Made by a program: the position numbers and the translations under genes. A stretch of DNA of 14,615 bases from Bacteroidia bacterium (GTDB taxonomy: Bacteria > Bacteroidota > Bacteroidia > Cytophagales > Cyclobacteriaceae), in NCBI GenBank assembly GCA_016650355.1, contig JAENVX010000139.1, positions 1 through 14,615 of the forward strand. The letters run 5' to 3'. This document shows positions 7,318 to 14,268 of the stretch, piece after piece. Position 1 is the stretch's first letter; the number at the start of each line of letters is the position of its first letter. The notes beneath the pieces were generated by a model. That model was not told where the DNA came from, did not search any database, and saw nothing but the letters and a program-made list of their open reading frames with translations.

Positions 7318-8490
7318 ATGTTCTTGAGAATAGTTATTGTCCTCATCTTAATTCCTTTCGCAAATCTGTTTGCCCAGGATGAGCAAGCGAGTCCGAAGAA
7401 ATTGAATATGAAGGGTTATTTGAAAGAAATGGCTTCCTTTAATTATTATGGGGACAGCCTGCTTTTTCAAAATCTTGTTCACAACCGTCTTAATTTTGCG
7501 TGGTATCCAAACAAAGAACTCACTGTTTATGTTGAATTAAGAACGAGACTTTTGATGGGAGATCTTGTGAGAGATGTTCCTAACTATGGCAAGTTGGTAG
7601 ACTCGAACAATGATTACTTTGATCTCTCTATTAATGCAATTGACAGTAAGAGTGCTCTACTTAATATAATGGCAGACCGAGCATATCTTCAATGGTCGCA
7701 CAATAATTGGGAAATTAAAGCGGGTAGGCAACGTATCAACTGGGGCGTAAACCTAGCATGGAATCCAAACGATTGGTTCAACGCATATTCATTTTATGAT
7801 TTTGATTATGAGGAGCGTCCAGGATCTGATGCGTTACGCATAAGTAGGTATACTGGAGTAGCATCTAGTGTGGAGGTTGCTGCTAAAATGTCGGAAGATA
7901 TTGATCATTTTGTTGGTGCGGGTATGTGGAAAGTCAATAAGTTCAACTATGATCTGCAAACATTAGCTGGTCTTGTTCAGGGTGACTTGGCGTTAGGTTT
8001 GGGTTGGGCTGGTAATCTTAAAAAAGCCGGATTTAAAGGTGAGTTAACCCTGTTTAACAAAATCACAGAAACACAATATAATGGAGCATATGACAAGATG
8101 TTTTTAGGAGCCATTTCTATTGACTATGCATTTGAAAATTCTTTTTATTTAAATGGCTCAGTCATGTACAACTCACAAGGATCAATACACCCTCCGCTTG
8201 GATTTCCTGTCGTTGGTTTACGCCCTGGTACCGTGCGTGATCTGTCACCATATATATGGTCATCGTTCCTTCAATCCACTTACCAAATCTCTCCTTTATT
8301 TTATACAGGGCTTGCACTAATTGGCTATCCTGGCAGTGATTCTTTCTTTATTAATCCTTCACTCACCATTTCAGCTATGCAAAACCTGGATGTTGACATG
8401 ATCGGCCAACTATTTTATGGCAACGATCTGAATGGCAATTTCGGATCGATATTAAAGGCGGGGTACGTGCGATTAAAGTGGAGCTTTTAA
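7318..8490 (+). CDS. Outer-membrane beta-barrel protein (DUF1302/alginate-porin-like style)
   Basis: Predicted 390-residue outer-membrane protein. The start at ATG 7318, one base after the ATPase stop, gives a good signal peptide: MFLRIVIVLILIPFANLFA, then mature QDEQAS. The mature part alternates polar and hydrophobic residues in many short strands, and it ends in YVRLKWSF, a terminal-Phe signal recognised by the BAM machinery. The segments AGRQRINWG (135-143), NPNDWFN (149-155) and ERPGSDALR (166-174) recall DUF1302-like and alginate-export-like barrels, where the GRQ..NWG pattern recurs; this assignment is from memory of family style and is uncertain. As last gene of the operon it offers an outer-membrane terminus for the ABC/LolA-like system. 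It may be a porin-like exit, a receptor or an assembly partner; the substrate is unknown. Confidence 0.82.
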   Translation: MFLRIVIVLILIPFANLFAQDEQASPKKLNMKGYLKEMASFNYYGDSLLFQNLVHNRLNFAWYPNKELTVYVELRTRLLMGDLVRDVPNYGKLVDSNNDYFDLSINAIDSKSALLNIMADRAYLQWSHNNWEIKAGRQRINWGVNLAWNPNDWFNAYSFYDFDYEERPGSDALRISRYTGVASSVEVAAKMSEDIDHFVGAGMWKVNKFNYDLQTLAGLVQGDLALGLGWAGNLKKAGFKGELTLFNKITETQYNGAYDKMFLGAISIDYAFENSFYLNGSVMYNSQGSIHPPLGFPVVGLRPGTVRDLSPYIWSSFLQSTYQISPLFYTGLALIGYPGSDSFFINPSLTISAMQNLDVDMIGQLFYGNDLNGNFGSILKAGYVRLKWSF

Positions 8491-8530
8491 AAGAAGTGTG
8501 ATTCATTTGGGTAGGTTTCGCCACTATTCT

Positions 8531-8549
8531 TTGCAAATGACAATTGCAA
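8531..8549. repeat. Short inverted repeat TTGCAA-N7-TTGCAA
   Basis: In the 100-base gap between the barrel gene and the DUF819 gene, TTGCAA occurs twice with seven bases between. Each copy is itself palindromic. It could be a weak operator or chance in AT-rich DNA. There is no T-tract after it, so it is not a convincing terminator. Confidence 0.3.
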
Positions 8550-8590
8550 TAGTTTGAATACATTTAAAGAAAACAAGCCATTCAAATATA

Positions 8591-9736
8591 TTGAGTGAAC
8601 TCACAGCCTTATTGATCACAACTTTTACTGTCACTTCAGTTTTGTGGCTAAGCCGACTAAAAGTTGGATGGATTCAGAAGTTACTTGATTGGTTTCCTGC
8701 GATTTTATTTTCCTACGTGATTCCAGCTGCGTTCACACATGCATTTAATCTCAATCTGTCCGAGGTATATCTTCATACACTTTCAAGAAATTGGGTTATA
8801 CCGTTGGCGATCCTCACGGTTATGAGCTCACTCTCATTTCATAAATTGAAGCAGGTGGGAGTGAAGCCAATTATTCTGTTCGCAACCGGCTCCTTTTCCA
8901 TTGCAGTACTAGCCCCTGTGTTTGTATCAGCTTTTATATTCGTTTGGCCCTCATCTAGGGAGATTTTTATTGATCAGGGTTATTGGCGAGGGCTGATTCC
9001 GATTGTGGGTAGTTGGATTGGGGGCAGCACGAGCCAATTGGTACTAAAAGAGTTAGTGGTCTGTCCAGAGTCGTTATTTCTATCTGTAATTGTCTTAGAT
9101 AATGTACTCATCAACAGCTGGACAATCCTAATGTTTCAATCTATTAAAAGAAGCGATGCGTTAAATACCTTTCTAAAAATCGCGCCCCAAGAATTACAAC
9201 CGGCATATAAAACTTCCAGATCTGAGGGAGATCCCATACATTCAACCCGGTTAACCTCAGGCCTTATTCTGGTGGGCACTTTTATCATTATATCTAGTAC
9301 TGATAACTTCCTACTTCGAATTTCATTACTGTCTGTTGCAGGATTAGCCTTAGGTAATGTAATACCACGTTGGAGTCATTCCTTTGTATTAAAAGCGGGA
9401 GGAATCTTAATTATAATCATCATGTCAATTTTAGGCTTACGTTTGGATTTCAACAACCTTTCATTGCCGATGGCATTTGTTGCACTCTGTATAGTATGGA
9501 TAGTCGGCCACTATGTTGTTATGCTACTTATGGCTAAGATTCTGAATGTTCATATGGCATGGGTACCTATTGCAAGTATGGCTAATGTGGGAGGCATCTC
9601 TACGGCTCCCGCAGTAGCCTCAGCGTATCATAAAGACTGGATGCCACATGCTATTTTACTCGCCATTTTGAGCATGGTATCAAGTAATCTATGGGGCGTT
9701 TTTTCAATTTTTCTGTTTAATCTTTTTAACTTATAA
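8591..9736 (+). CDS. DUF819 family integral membrane protein
   Basis: A polytopic inner-membrane protein of 381 residues with roughly ten hydrophobic segments. The family is recognised by SWIGGSTS (141-148) and, near the C-terminus, ANVGGISTAP (331-340), matching the ANVGG.(T/S)AP signature of DUF819 (YjcL-like) proteins. The family is transporter-like in plan but its physiological substrate is not established. The start is TTG 8591 (MSELTALL): an in-frame TGA at 8555-8557 bounds the frame, no ATG lies between, and the next in-frame Met is too far inside. It sits 100 bases after the transport operon and could be in a separate unit. It converges with the pseudouridine synthase gene. Confidence 0.85.
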   Translation: MSELTALLITTFTVTSVLWLSRLKVGWIQKLLDWFPAILFSYVIPAAFTHAFNLNLSEVYLHTLSRNWVIPLAILTVMSSLSFHKLKQVGVKPIILFATGSFSIAVLAPVFVSAFIFVWPSSREIFIDQGYWRGLIPIVGSWIGGSTSQLVLKELVVCPESLFLSVIVLDNVLINSWTILMFQSIKRSDALNTFLKIAPQELQPAYKTSRSEGDPIHSTRLTSGLILVGTFIIISSTDNFLLRISLLSVAGLALGNVIPRWSHSFVLKAGGILIIIIMSILGLRLDFNNLSLPMAFVALCIVWIVGHYVVMLLMAKILNVHMAWVPIASMANVGGISTAPAVASAYHKDWMPHAILLAILSMVSSNLWGVFSIFLFNLFNL

Positions 9737-9798
9737 ATCTTAATTTATTTAGTCCCAAAGTGTGAGTGCTCGTATTGCATCGCATTCTAGAATTTCTG

Positions 9799-10470
9799 TT
9801 AGGTTGGGGAAGGTAGTTTAAACTCAAACGATTTCACAACGTTCATTTCCTGATTTGTGATTGGATGAGAAAAGGTAAGCTTCCAGGCATGCAGTGCTAT
9901 TGAATTTGGATGATACAAAAGGTTAGAGCCATAGAGATCATCACCAAGAATTGGACAACCAAGATGAGCTAACTGCGCGCGAATCTGATGATACTTACCA
10001 GTGTGAAGTTCAATATCCCACAAAAACAGGTTCTCACCAAAGTCAGTTACATTATAGATGAGCATTGCCTTCTCCGAGTAAGGTACTTCAACCTCATATA
10101 GTATCGCCTTTTTCTTTTCTTTCCGATGCCAATGTTCCAGAGTTCCAAAGCTTTTTGTTGGTGAAATATTTGTGATGGCTTGGTAATACTTCTTCACCTT
10201 TCGCTGTGCAAATTGCTCGCTTAAATTTTTGAGGACTGATCGTTGCTTAGCAAACAAAATAATACCACTTACAGGCCGGTCAAGCCGATGAATATGTTGT
10301 GCATACTGTTCTCCCGTATCATGCAAGGATGCCTTGATATATTTTCTGACTTCATGTAACAAATTGGGATGTCCATTACGGTCTGGCTCCACCATAAGGC
10401 CTGCAGGTTTGGATAGCACCAAGATTACATCATCTTCATACAAAACGTGATCATTGACAAGGATAGACAT
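9799..10470 (-). CDS. RluA-family RNA pseudouridine synthase
   Basis: A cytosolic RNA-modifying enzyme that isomerises uridine to pseudouridine in rRNA or tRNA. At 223 residues it is a stand-alone catalytic domain without an N-terminal S4 domain. Conserved parts are LSKPAGLMVEPD (19-30), the catalytic-loop motif HRLDRPVSGIILFAK with Asp64 as the nucleophile, and HTGKYHQIRAQLAHLGCPILGDDLYG, the family's C-terminal signature. The usual motif reads HRLD..(T/V)SG, so the active site is complete. The target base cannot be inferred from sequence. The ATG at 10470 is the obvious start and is transcribed divergently from the sigma factor gene across a 304-base gap. It converges with DUF819 with 62 bases between; no clear terminator was seen there. 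Confidence 0.92.
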   Translation of the reverse strand: MSILVNDHVLYEDDVILVLSKPAGLMVEPDRNGHPNLLHEVRKYIKASLHDTGEQYAQHIHRLDRPVSGIILFAKQRSVLKNLSEQFAQRKVKKYYQAITNISPTKSFGTLEHWHRKEKKKAILYEVEVPYSEKAMLIYNVTDFGENLFLWDIELHTGKYHQIRAQLAHLGCPILGDDLYGSNLLYHPNSIALHAWKLTFSHPITNQEMNVVKSFEFKLPSPT

Positions 10471-10567
10471 GGCAGTACGGCTAATATTAACTCAGGCAAG
10501 CGGAAAATTGCCCAATCTTAATGCTATTTCTCCCCAAATAACATTTAGTATTTAATGAAGTGCGCAC

Positions 10568-10598
10568 TTTTAATACCTCCTTTTTTTTCTTATCTTTG
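10568..10598 (+). promoter_or_regulatory. Bacteroidota-type promoter of the sigma factor gene
   Basis: TATCTTTG at 10591-10598 is a perfect match to the Bacteroidota -7 consensus TAnnTTTG. TTTT at 10568-10571, 19 bases upstream, matches three of four bases of the -33 TTTG element. Transcription would begin near 10604, leaving a leader of about 170 nt before the ATG at 10775. Confidence 0.65.
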
Positions 10599-10671
10599 CA
10601 AATAATGGAACATTTTTCACTTTTTTAGGTTCAAAATCGTTTCCTCTCACCTTTCGAGAGAAAATTCATTG

Positions 10672-10728
10672 TAAAATGCTAAAAATAAGTCGCCTTAATT
10701 TACGTTTACGGCCTGTCAAAGCATTTTA
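10672..10728 (+). repeat. 9-bp inverted repeat in the sigma factor leader
   Basis: TAAAATGCT (10672-10680) and AGCATTTTA (10720-10728) are exact reverse complements, separated by 39 bases. In RNA they could close a stem over a loop that contains the tandem TTTACG pair and short GCC/GGC pairing. The structure would lie 47 bases before the start codon. A regulatory role is inference only. Confidence 0.4.
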
Positions 10729-10774
10729 AAGTAACCACAATTAAATAAATAGGAAAGTAGCTAAAGATTATATC

Positions 10775-11641
10775 ATGAGAGCGTTAAAAATAACTCAAAA
10801 AATTACCAATCGAGAATCACAATCATTCGAAAAATATTTGAGTGAAATTGCTAAAATCAGCCTCATTACAGCTGAAGAAGAAGTGAATTTGGCAAAGCGA
10901 ATACGAGGTGGTGATGAGGTAGCACTTCAAAAATTAGTGAATGCCAACCTTCGGTTTGTAGTCTCCGTGGCCAAACAATACCAGCAAGGCGGGATGACAT
11001 TGAGTGACCTTGTTAATGAAGGAAATTTAGGACTTATTAAGGCAGCCTCACGGTTTGATGAAAAGAGAGGTTTTAAATTCATCTCATATGCTGTGTGGTG
11101 GATACGTCAATCCATTTTACAAGCCTTATCTGAACAATCCCGTATTGTTCGACTCCCGCTTAACCGTATAGGTACGCTCAATAAAATGAACAGTACGTTT
11201 GCAATCTTGGAGCAGAAGTATCAGCGAGAGCCTACTAGTGAAGAGTTAGCTGATGTGATGGAGACCACACCTGAGGAGATACAGAAAATTGCTAACCACC
11301 GCTCTCGCAAAGTGTCAATGGATGCCCCATTATCTAGTGATGGTGACAGTGGAACATTGATGGATATAATGGACGATAAAAGTGCTGTTCAGCCAGATTC
11401 TAATTTGATGAATTTGTCGTTAGAAAAGGAAATTCAATATTCATTATCCCGCTTATCTGAACGAGAAGCAGATATATTGTCGTTGTACTATGGCCTTTCT
11501 GGAGGTCACGCTCTTTCTTTGCATGATATTAGTGAGAAATTTGAATTAACAACCGAAAGAGTAAGACAGATAAAAGAGAAGGCTACCCGTAAACTTCGTA
11601 ACACGCCACGAGTGGATGTATTGAAGTCATACTTAGGATAG
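10775..11641 (+). CDS. rpoD: RpoD/SigA-type sigma-70 factor
   Basis: A primary-type sigma factor of 288 residues, the short form without region 1.1 typical of Bacteroidota. Region 1.2 is about 14-46, region 2 about 54-123 (NLRFVVSVAKQYQ, GNLGLIKA.SRFDEKRGFKFISYAVWWIRQSI), region 3 about 130-205 and region 4 about 220-285, ending in KSYLG. The -10-recognising region 2 helix is fully canonical. Region 4.2 reads LTTERVRQIKEKATRKLRN where primary sigmas usually have LTRERVRQIKEKA: Thr260 replaces the Arg equivalent to E. coli R584, while the equivalents of E585 and R588 are kept. Region 3 and the 3-4 linker also look more divergent than usual. It may be the housekeeping factor or a second RpoD paralogue, which some Cytophagales appear to carry. 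It has its own promoter and long leader. Confidence 0.93.
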   Translation: MRALKITQKITNRESQSFEKYLSEIAKISLITAEEEVNLAKRIRGGDEVALQKLVNANLRFVVSVAKQYQQGGMTLSDLVNEGNLGLIKAASRFDEKRGFKFISYAVWWIRQSILQALSEQSRIVRLPLNRIGTLNKMNSTFAILEQKYQREPTSEELADVMETTPEEIQKIANHRSRKVSMDAPLSSDGDSGTLMDIMDDKSAVQPDSNLMNLSLEKEIQYSLSRLSEREADILSLYYGLSGGHALSLHDISEKFELTTERVRQIKEKATRKLRNTPRVDVLKSYLG

Positions 11642-11714
11642 CAGACAACAATAGCTGATGTGGTGATTGAAAGTGTCACCAGGTTCCACGGAATTGTAAA
11701 TAGATTTTACTATT

Positions 11715-11736
11715 GGAATTCCTACAAAGGAATCCC
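11715..11736. other. Possible hairpin between sigma factor and GH130 genes
   Basis: GGAATTCC, a six-base loop and GGAATCCC can pair at seven of eight positions. No T-tract follows, so terminator function is doubtful. The same 164-base gap carries a 10-base direct repeat AATTGTAAAT (11692-11701 and 11743-11752). No perfect TAnnTTTG promoter was found there for the GH130 gene. Confidence 0.35.
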
Positions 11737-11805
11737 TAAAGAAATTGTAAATCGCTTGAAAATTTAGCTGTATTTTAGGGAGTAAATATTCCTTAATTTA
11801 AAGCT

Positions 11806-13272
11806 ATGCGAGTCTCTGTTATTCGAAAAAATGTAAGATTCAATCCTGACTCGAGTAGAGTTGTTGCCAGGTATTTTATGAATGGCGACCAACGAACTCA
11901 AAAAATGGTAAGCCGAATTTTAGGCTTAGATGAAAAAGAAGTCAACGTGGCACTGGAACATACTCTCCGAGAATTTGCCAACCGCCATCGAAATATTTCC
12001 CGCGTTTTTTTCAAGCATTGTGCCAATATACAGGGGATCATTGAAGGCATGGAGATCAATTATGACGATCTTTCTGATGAAAGAAAAATGCTGATTGGCT
12101 CCTATTGTACAAGTGAATACTCCATTGAATCAGCAGCTTTTTTCAACCCATCCATAGTTGAAGATTTCGATCAGTTATACCTGGAAAAAGGAGAGAAGCG
12201 AATTATCATTTCTTTTAGAGCTACCGGAGAAGGACATATATCTTCTATTGTATTCAGACGCGGTATCCTTGATGGGAACAACGATTTGCAGGTTATGAAA
12301 GTGGGTGATCACATTGACATGGCTGACATATCTCACAAGAAACTGTATAACAAGAAGCGATTCGTGCGAAAGTTGGATGAGATGCAAATTCAGGATAAAT
12401 ACTCCACGAGTATTATGCAGGACCTTCCTGAGAAATTTGAATACTATGCTTTGAAAGCTGCAGTGAACAGAGTGTTGCAAGATAGTTCGATTAGTGTTGA
12501 GCGAAGACAGGCCCTTGAAGAAGTTACCTGGCTGGCTGATTCATTCTACGATGTTCAATTTAAACATGACTCAGATATTACTGAGCGCGTAATTTTTCCT
12601 ATATCCGATTCCGAAAGTCGTGGTATTGAAGACGCCAGATTTGTTCGATTTATAGATGACGATAAGACCGAAAAAATTTATGCTACCTATACAGCATACA
12701 ATGGCCACACCATTTTACCCAAACTCCTATCGACCGAAAACTTTTATACGTTTCGAGTCATGCCATTGCATGGCAGCGGTGCCCAAAACAAAAACCTCGC
12801 TTTGTTTCCAAAGAAGATAAAAGGAAAATATGCGATGTTGGCAAGAATTGATGGCGTAAACAATTATTTAATGTATTCCGATCGGTCAACTGTTTGGAAT
12901 AATCCAGTGGTTATTCAGGAACCACGTTATCCCTGGGAATTTGTACAAATAGGTAATTGTGGATCGCCATTATGGACGGAAGAAGGCTGGCTAGTTATTT
13001 CCCATGGCGTTGGCCCTATGAGACGATATTGTCTGGGTGCTTCTTTGTTCGATCTTGACGATCCATCGAAAGAGATTGGAAGATTGGACGAACCCCTACT
13101 TTCTCCACGCGAAGATGAGCGGGAAGGATATGTACCTAATGTAGTGTATTCCTGCGGGGCAATCATTCATAACAAGAGCCTCATATTACCCTACGCAGTA
13201 TCCGACTACTCATCAACCTACGGAGTTGTTGATATGGTAGATTTGCTGGATGCGATAAAAAAGAGTAGGTAG
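11806..13272 (+). CDS. GH130-family glycoside phosphorylase/hydrolase (mannoside-type)
   Basis: A 488-residue protein of the GH130 five-bladed beta-propeller family, whose members phosphorolyse or hydrolyse beta-mannosides. An unusually long N-terminal extension of about 110 mostly helical residues precedes the propeller. Propeller segments visible are ISFRATGEGHISSIVFR (134-151), GIEDARFVRF (273-282) with the expected catalytic acid Asp276, YATYTAYNG (292-300), NKNLALFPKKIKGKYAML.R (328-347), GNCGSPLWTEEGWLVISHGVG (383-403) and GYVPNVVYSCG (441-451). Many GH130 members have GCEDPR or GIEDPR; here it is GIEDAR. I cannot say whether it is a phosphorylase or a hydrolase, because that depends on phosphate-binding residues I cannot align by eye. 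No signal peptide is present, so it is cytoplasmic. A GT4 gene converges on it 22 bases away, which suggests a shared glycan pathway. Confidence 0.85.
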   Translation: MRVSVIRKNVRFNPDSSRVVARYFMNGDQRTQKMVSRILGLDEKEVNVALEHTLREFANRHRNISRVFFKHCANIQGIIEGMEINYDDLSDERKMLIGSYCTSEYSIESAAFFNPSIVEDFDQLYLEKGEKRIIISFRATGEGHISSIVFRRGILDGNNDLQVMKVGDHIDMADISHKKLYNKKRFVRKLDEMQIQDKYSTSIMQDLPEKFEYYALKAAVNRVLQDSSISVERRQALEEVTWLADSFYDVQFKHDSDITERVIFPISDSESRGIEDARFVRFIDDDKTEKIYATYTAYNGHTILPKLLSTENFYTFRVMPLHGSGAQNKNLALFPKKIKGKYAMLARIDGVNNYLMYSDRSTVWNNPVVIQEPRYPWEFVQIGNCGSPLWTEEGWLVISHGVGPMRRYCLGASLFDLDDPSKEIGRLDEPLLSPREDEREGYVPNVVYSCGAIIHNKSLILPYAVSDYSSTYGVVDMVDLLDAIKKSR

Positions 13273-13294
13273 TTTTTTGGTATGGGAGGATGTG

Positions 13295-14268
13295 TCATTG
13301 GCTAAGTACTTCGTAATAGACACTTATGTACTCATCAATCATCCGGTCAATACCGAATTTTCGGATGACATGTTCCCGGCAATCTTTTGAATCAATGCGA
13401 TCTAACCTAGTCACGGCTTCCACCGCTTCGGTAACATTGTTGACCAGATAGCCAGTTGTATCTTCAATAATTAGTTCCGACATACTGCCTCGGTTGAAAG
13501 CAATAACAGGTGTGCCGCATGCCATCGATTCTACTACACTAAGGCCGAAAGGCTCATCAAAAAATATGGGGTGCAATAATGCCTTTGAATGCCTACATAC
13601 ACCACTTTATCATCGTCAATATGTGGTTTTATCTGTGCATCAAAATATTCCATGTCCTGGATTAGGCCTGCTATTTTTAATTTACATCCAGCATTCTTTG
13701 CTATTTCAATGGCAACATGTGCACCTTTATCAGGATGTATTCTCCCAAAATATAAAAGATAGTTCTCTTTTTCTCCGTAAAATGTAAAACTATTCAGATT
13801 AATCCCATGATAGATCGTGCGATGGTAATTAAGGTCAGGATGTCTGTCAGCGTTTGATATTGAAATATAGGCTGATGAATCATTGTACTTTTTATAGACC
13901 GGTATTATTCTGGGCGATGAAAATCCATGGATAGTAGTGACCATGGGTGTTTTAATCAAGCGCGAGTAAGTGAGGGGAAGGAAATCGAAATGGTTATGTA
14001 TGATGTCAAACTGATCGGCTTTTTCCATCAGGTGGGATATATGCAAACATTCCCACACTTTAGGATCTAGTTCATGGTCTTCCGCATAGGGCCGCTCGCA
14101 AATGGATTCAAGATTTCCGTTTGTTAAAGAATCACCAGTAGCAAACAACGTCACTTCAATACCATTTGCAATCAGTCCTTCAGCAATAGTGGATGCAACC
14201 TGTTCCCATGGACCGTATTTCCTTGGTGGGGTTCTCCACGCAATTGATGAAAGTATTGCTACGTTCAT
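13295..14268 (-). pseudogene. GT4-family glycosyltransferase with internal deletion and frameshift
   Basis: GT-B fold, GT4-type transferase in two frames. The N-terminal part (244 codons from ATG 14268) begins MNVAILSSIAWRTPPRKYGPWEQVAS, has HNHFDF, TTIHGFSSP and the donor-phosphate segment YFGRIHPDKG (R176, K181), then leaves the family pattern after VVYVG (residue 226, codon ending 13591) and stops at 13534. The C-terminal part (13585 down to 13295, frame shifted) resumes with KALLHPIFFDEPFGLSVVE, holding the E-x7-E donor motif, then ACGTPVIAFNRGSMSELI. From memory of GT4 sequences, about 15 residues normally separate YVG from ALLH; only eight bases remain, which fits a deletion of about 37 bases (3n+1). 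The truncated N-terminal product lacks E-x7-E and should be inactive. AATGCCT occurs twice at the junction (13578-13584, 13588-13594). The start overlaps the upstream gene's stop by ATGA. Confidence 0.85.

Larger units (their letters stand above)
10471..10774. other. Divergent intergenic region and long leader of the sigma factor gene
   Basis: The 304 bases between the pseudouridine synthase and the sigma factor gene contain no plausible gene. They hold a T-tract (10581-10588), the TATCTTTG promoter element (10591-10598), a small hairpin CTCTC/GAGAG (10644-10648 and 10656-10660), a tandem TTTACG pair (10699-10710) and a 9-bp inverted repeat (10672-10680 and 10720-10728). The last three would lie in an untranslated leader of about 170 nt. 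No recognised riboswitch or tRNA was seen. No promoter for the minus-strand gene was identified. Confidence 0.6.

Noticed and set aside
11715..11736. Intrinsic terminator after the sigma factor gene
   Set aside because: The stem is short with one mismatch and no T-tract follows. Kept only as a possible hairpin.
13578..13594. Programmed ribosomal frameshift in the GT4 gene
   Set aside because: No slippery heptamer is seen at the junction, and about 12 family residues are missing, which frameshifting would not explain.
13494..13787. Plus-strand reading frame opposite the GT4 gene
   Set aside because: It is antisense to clear glycosyltransferase coding sequence, has no domain, and exists only because the other strand is constrained.
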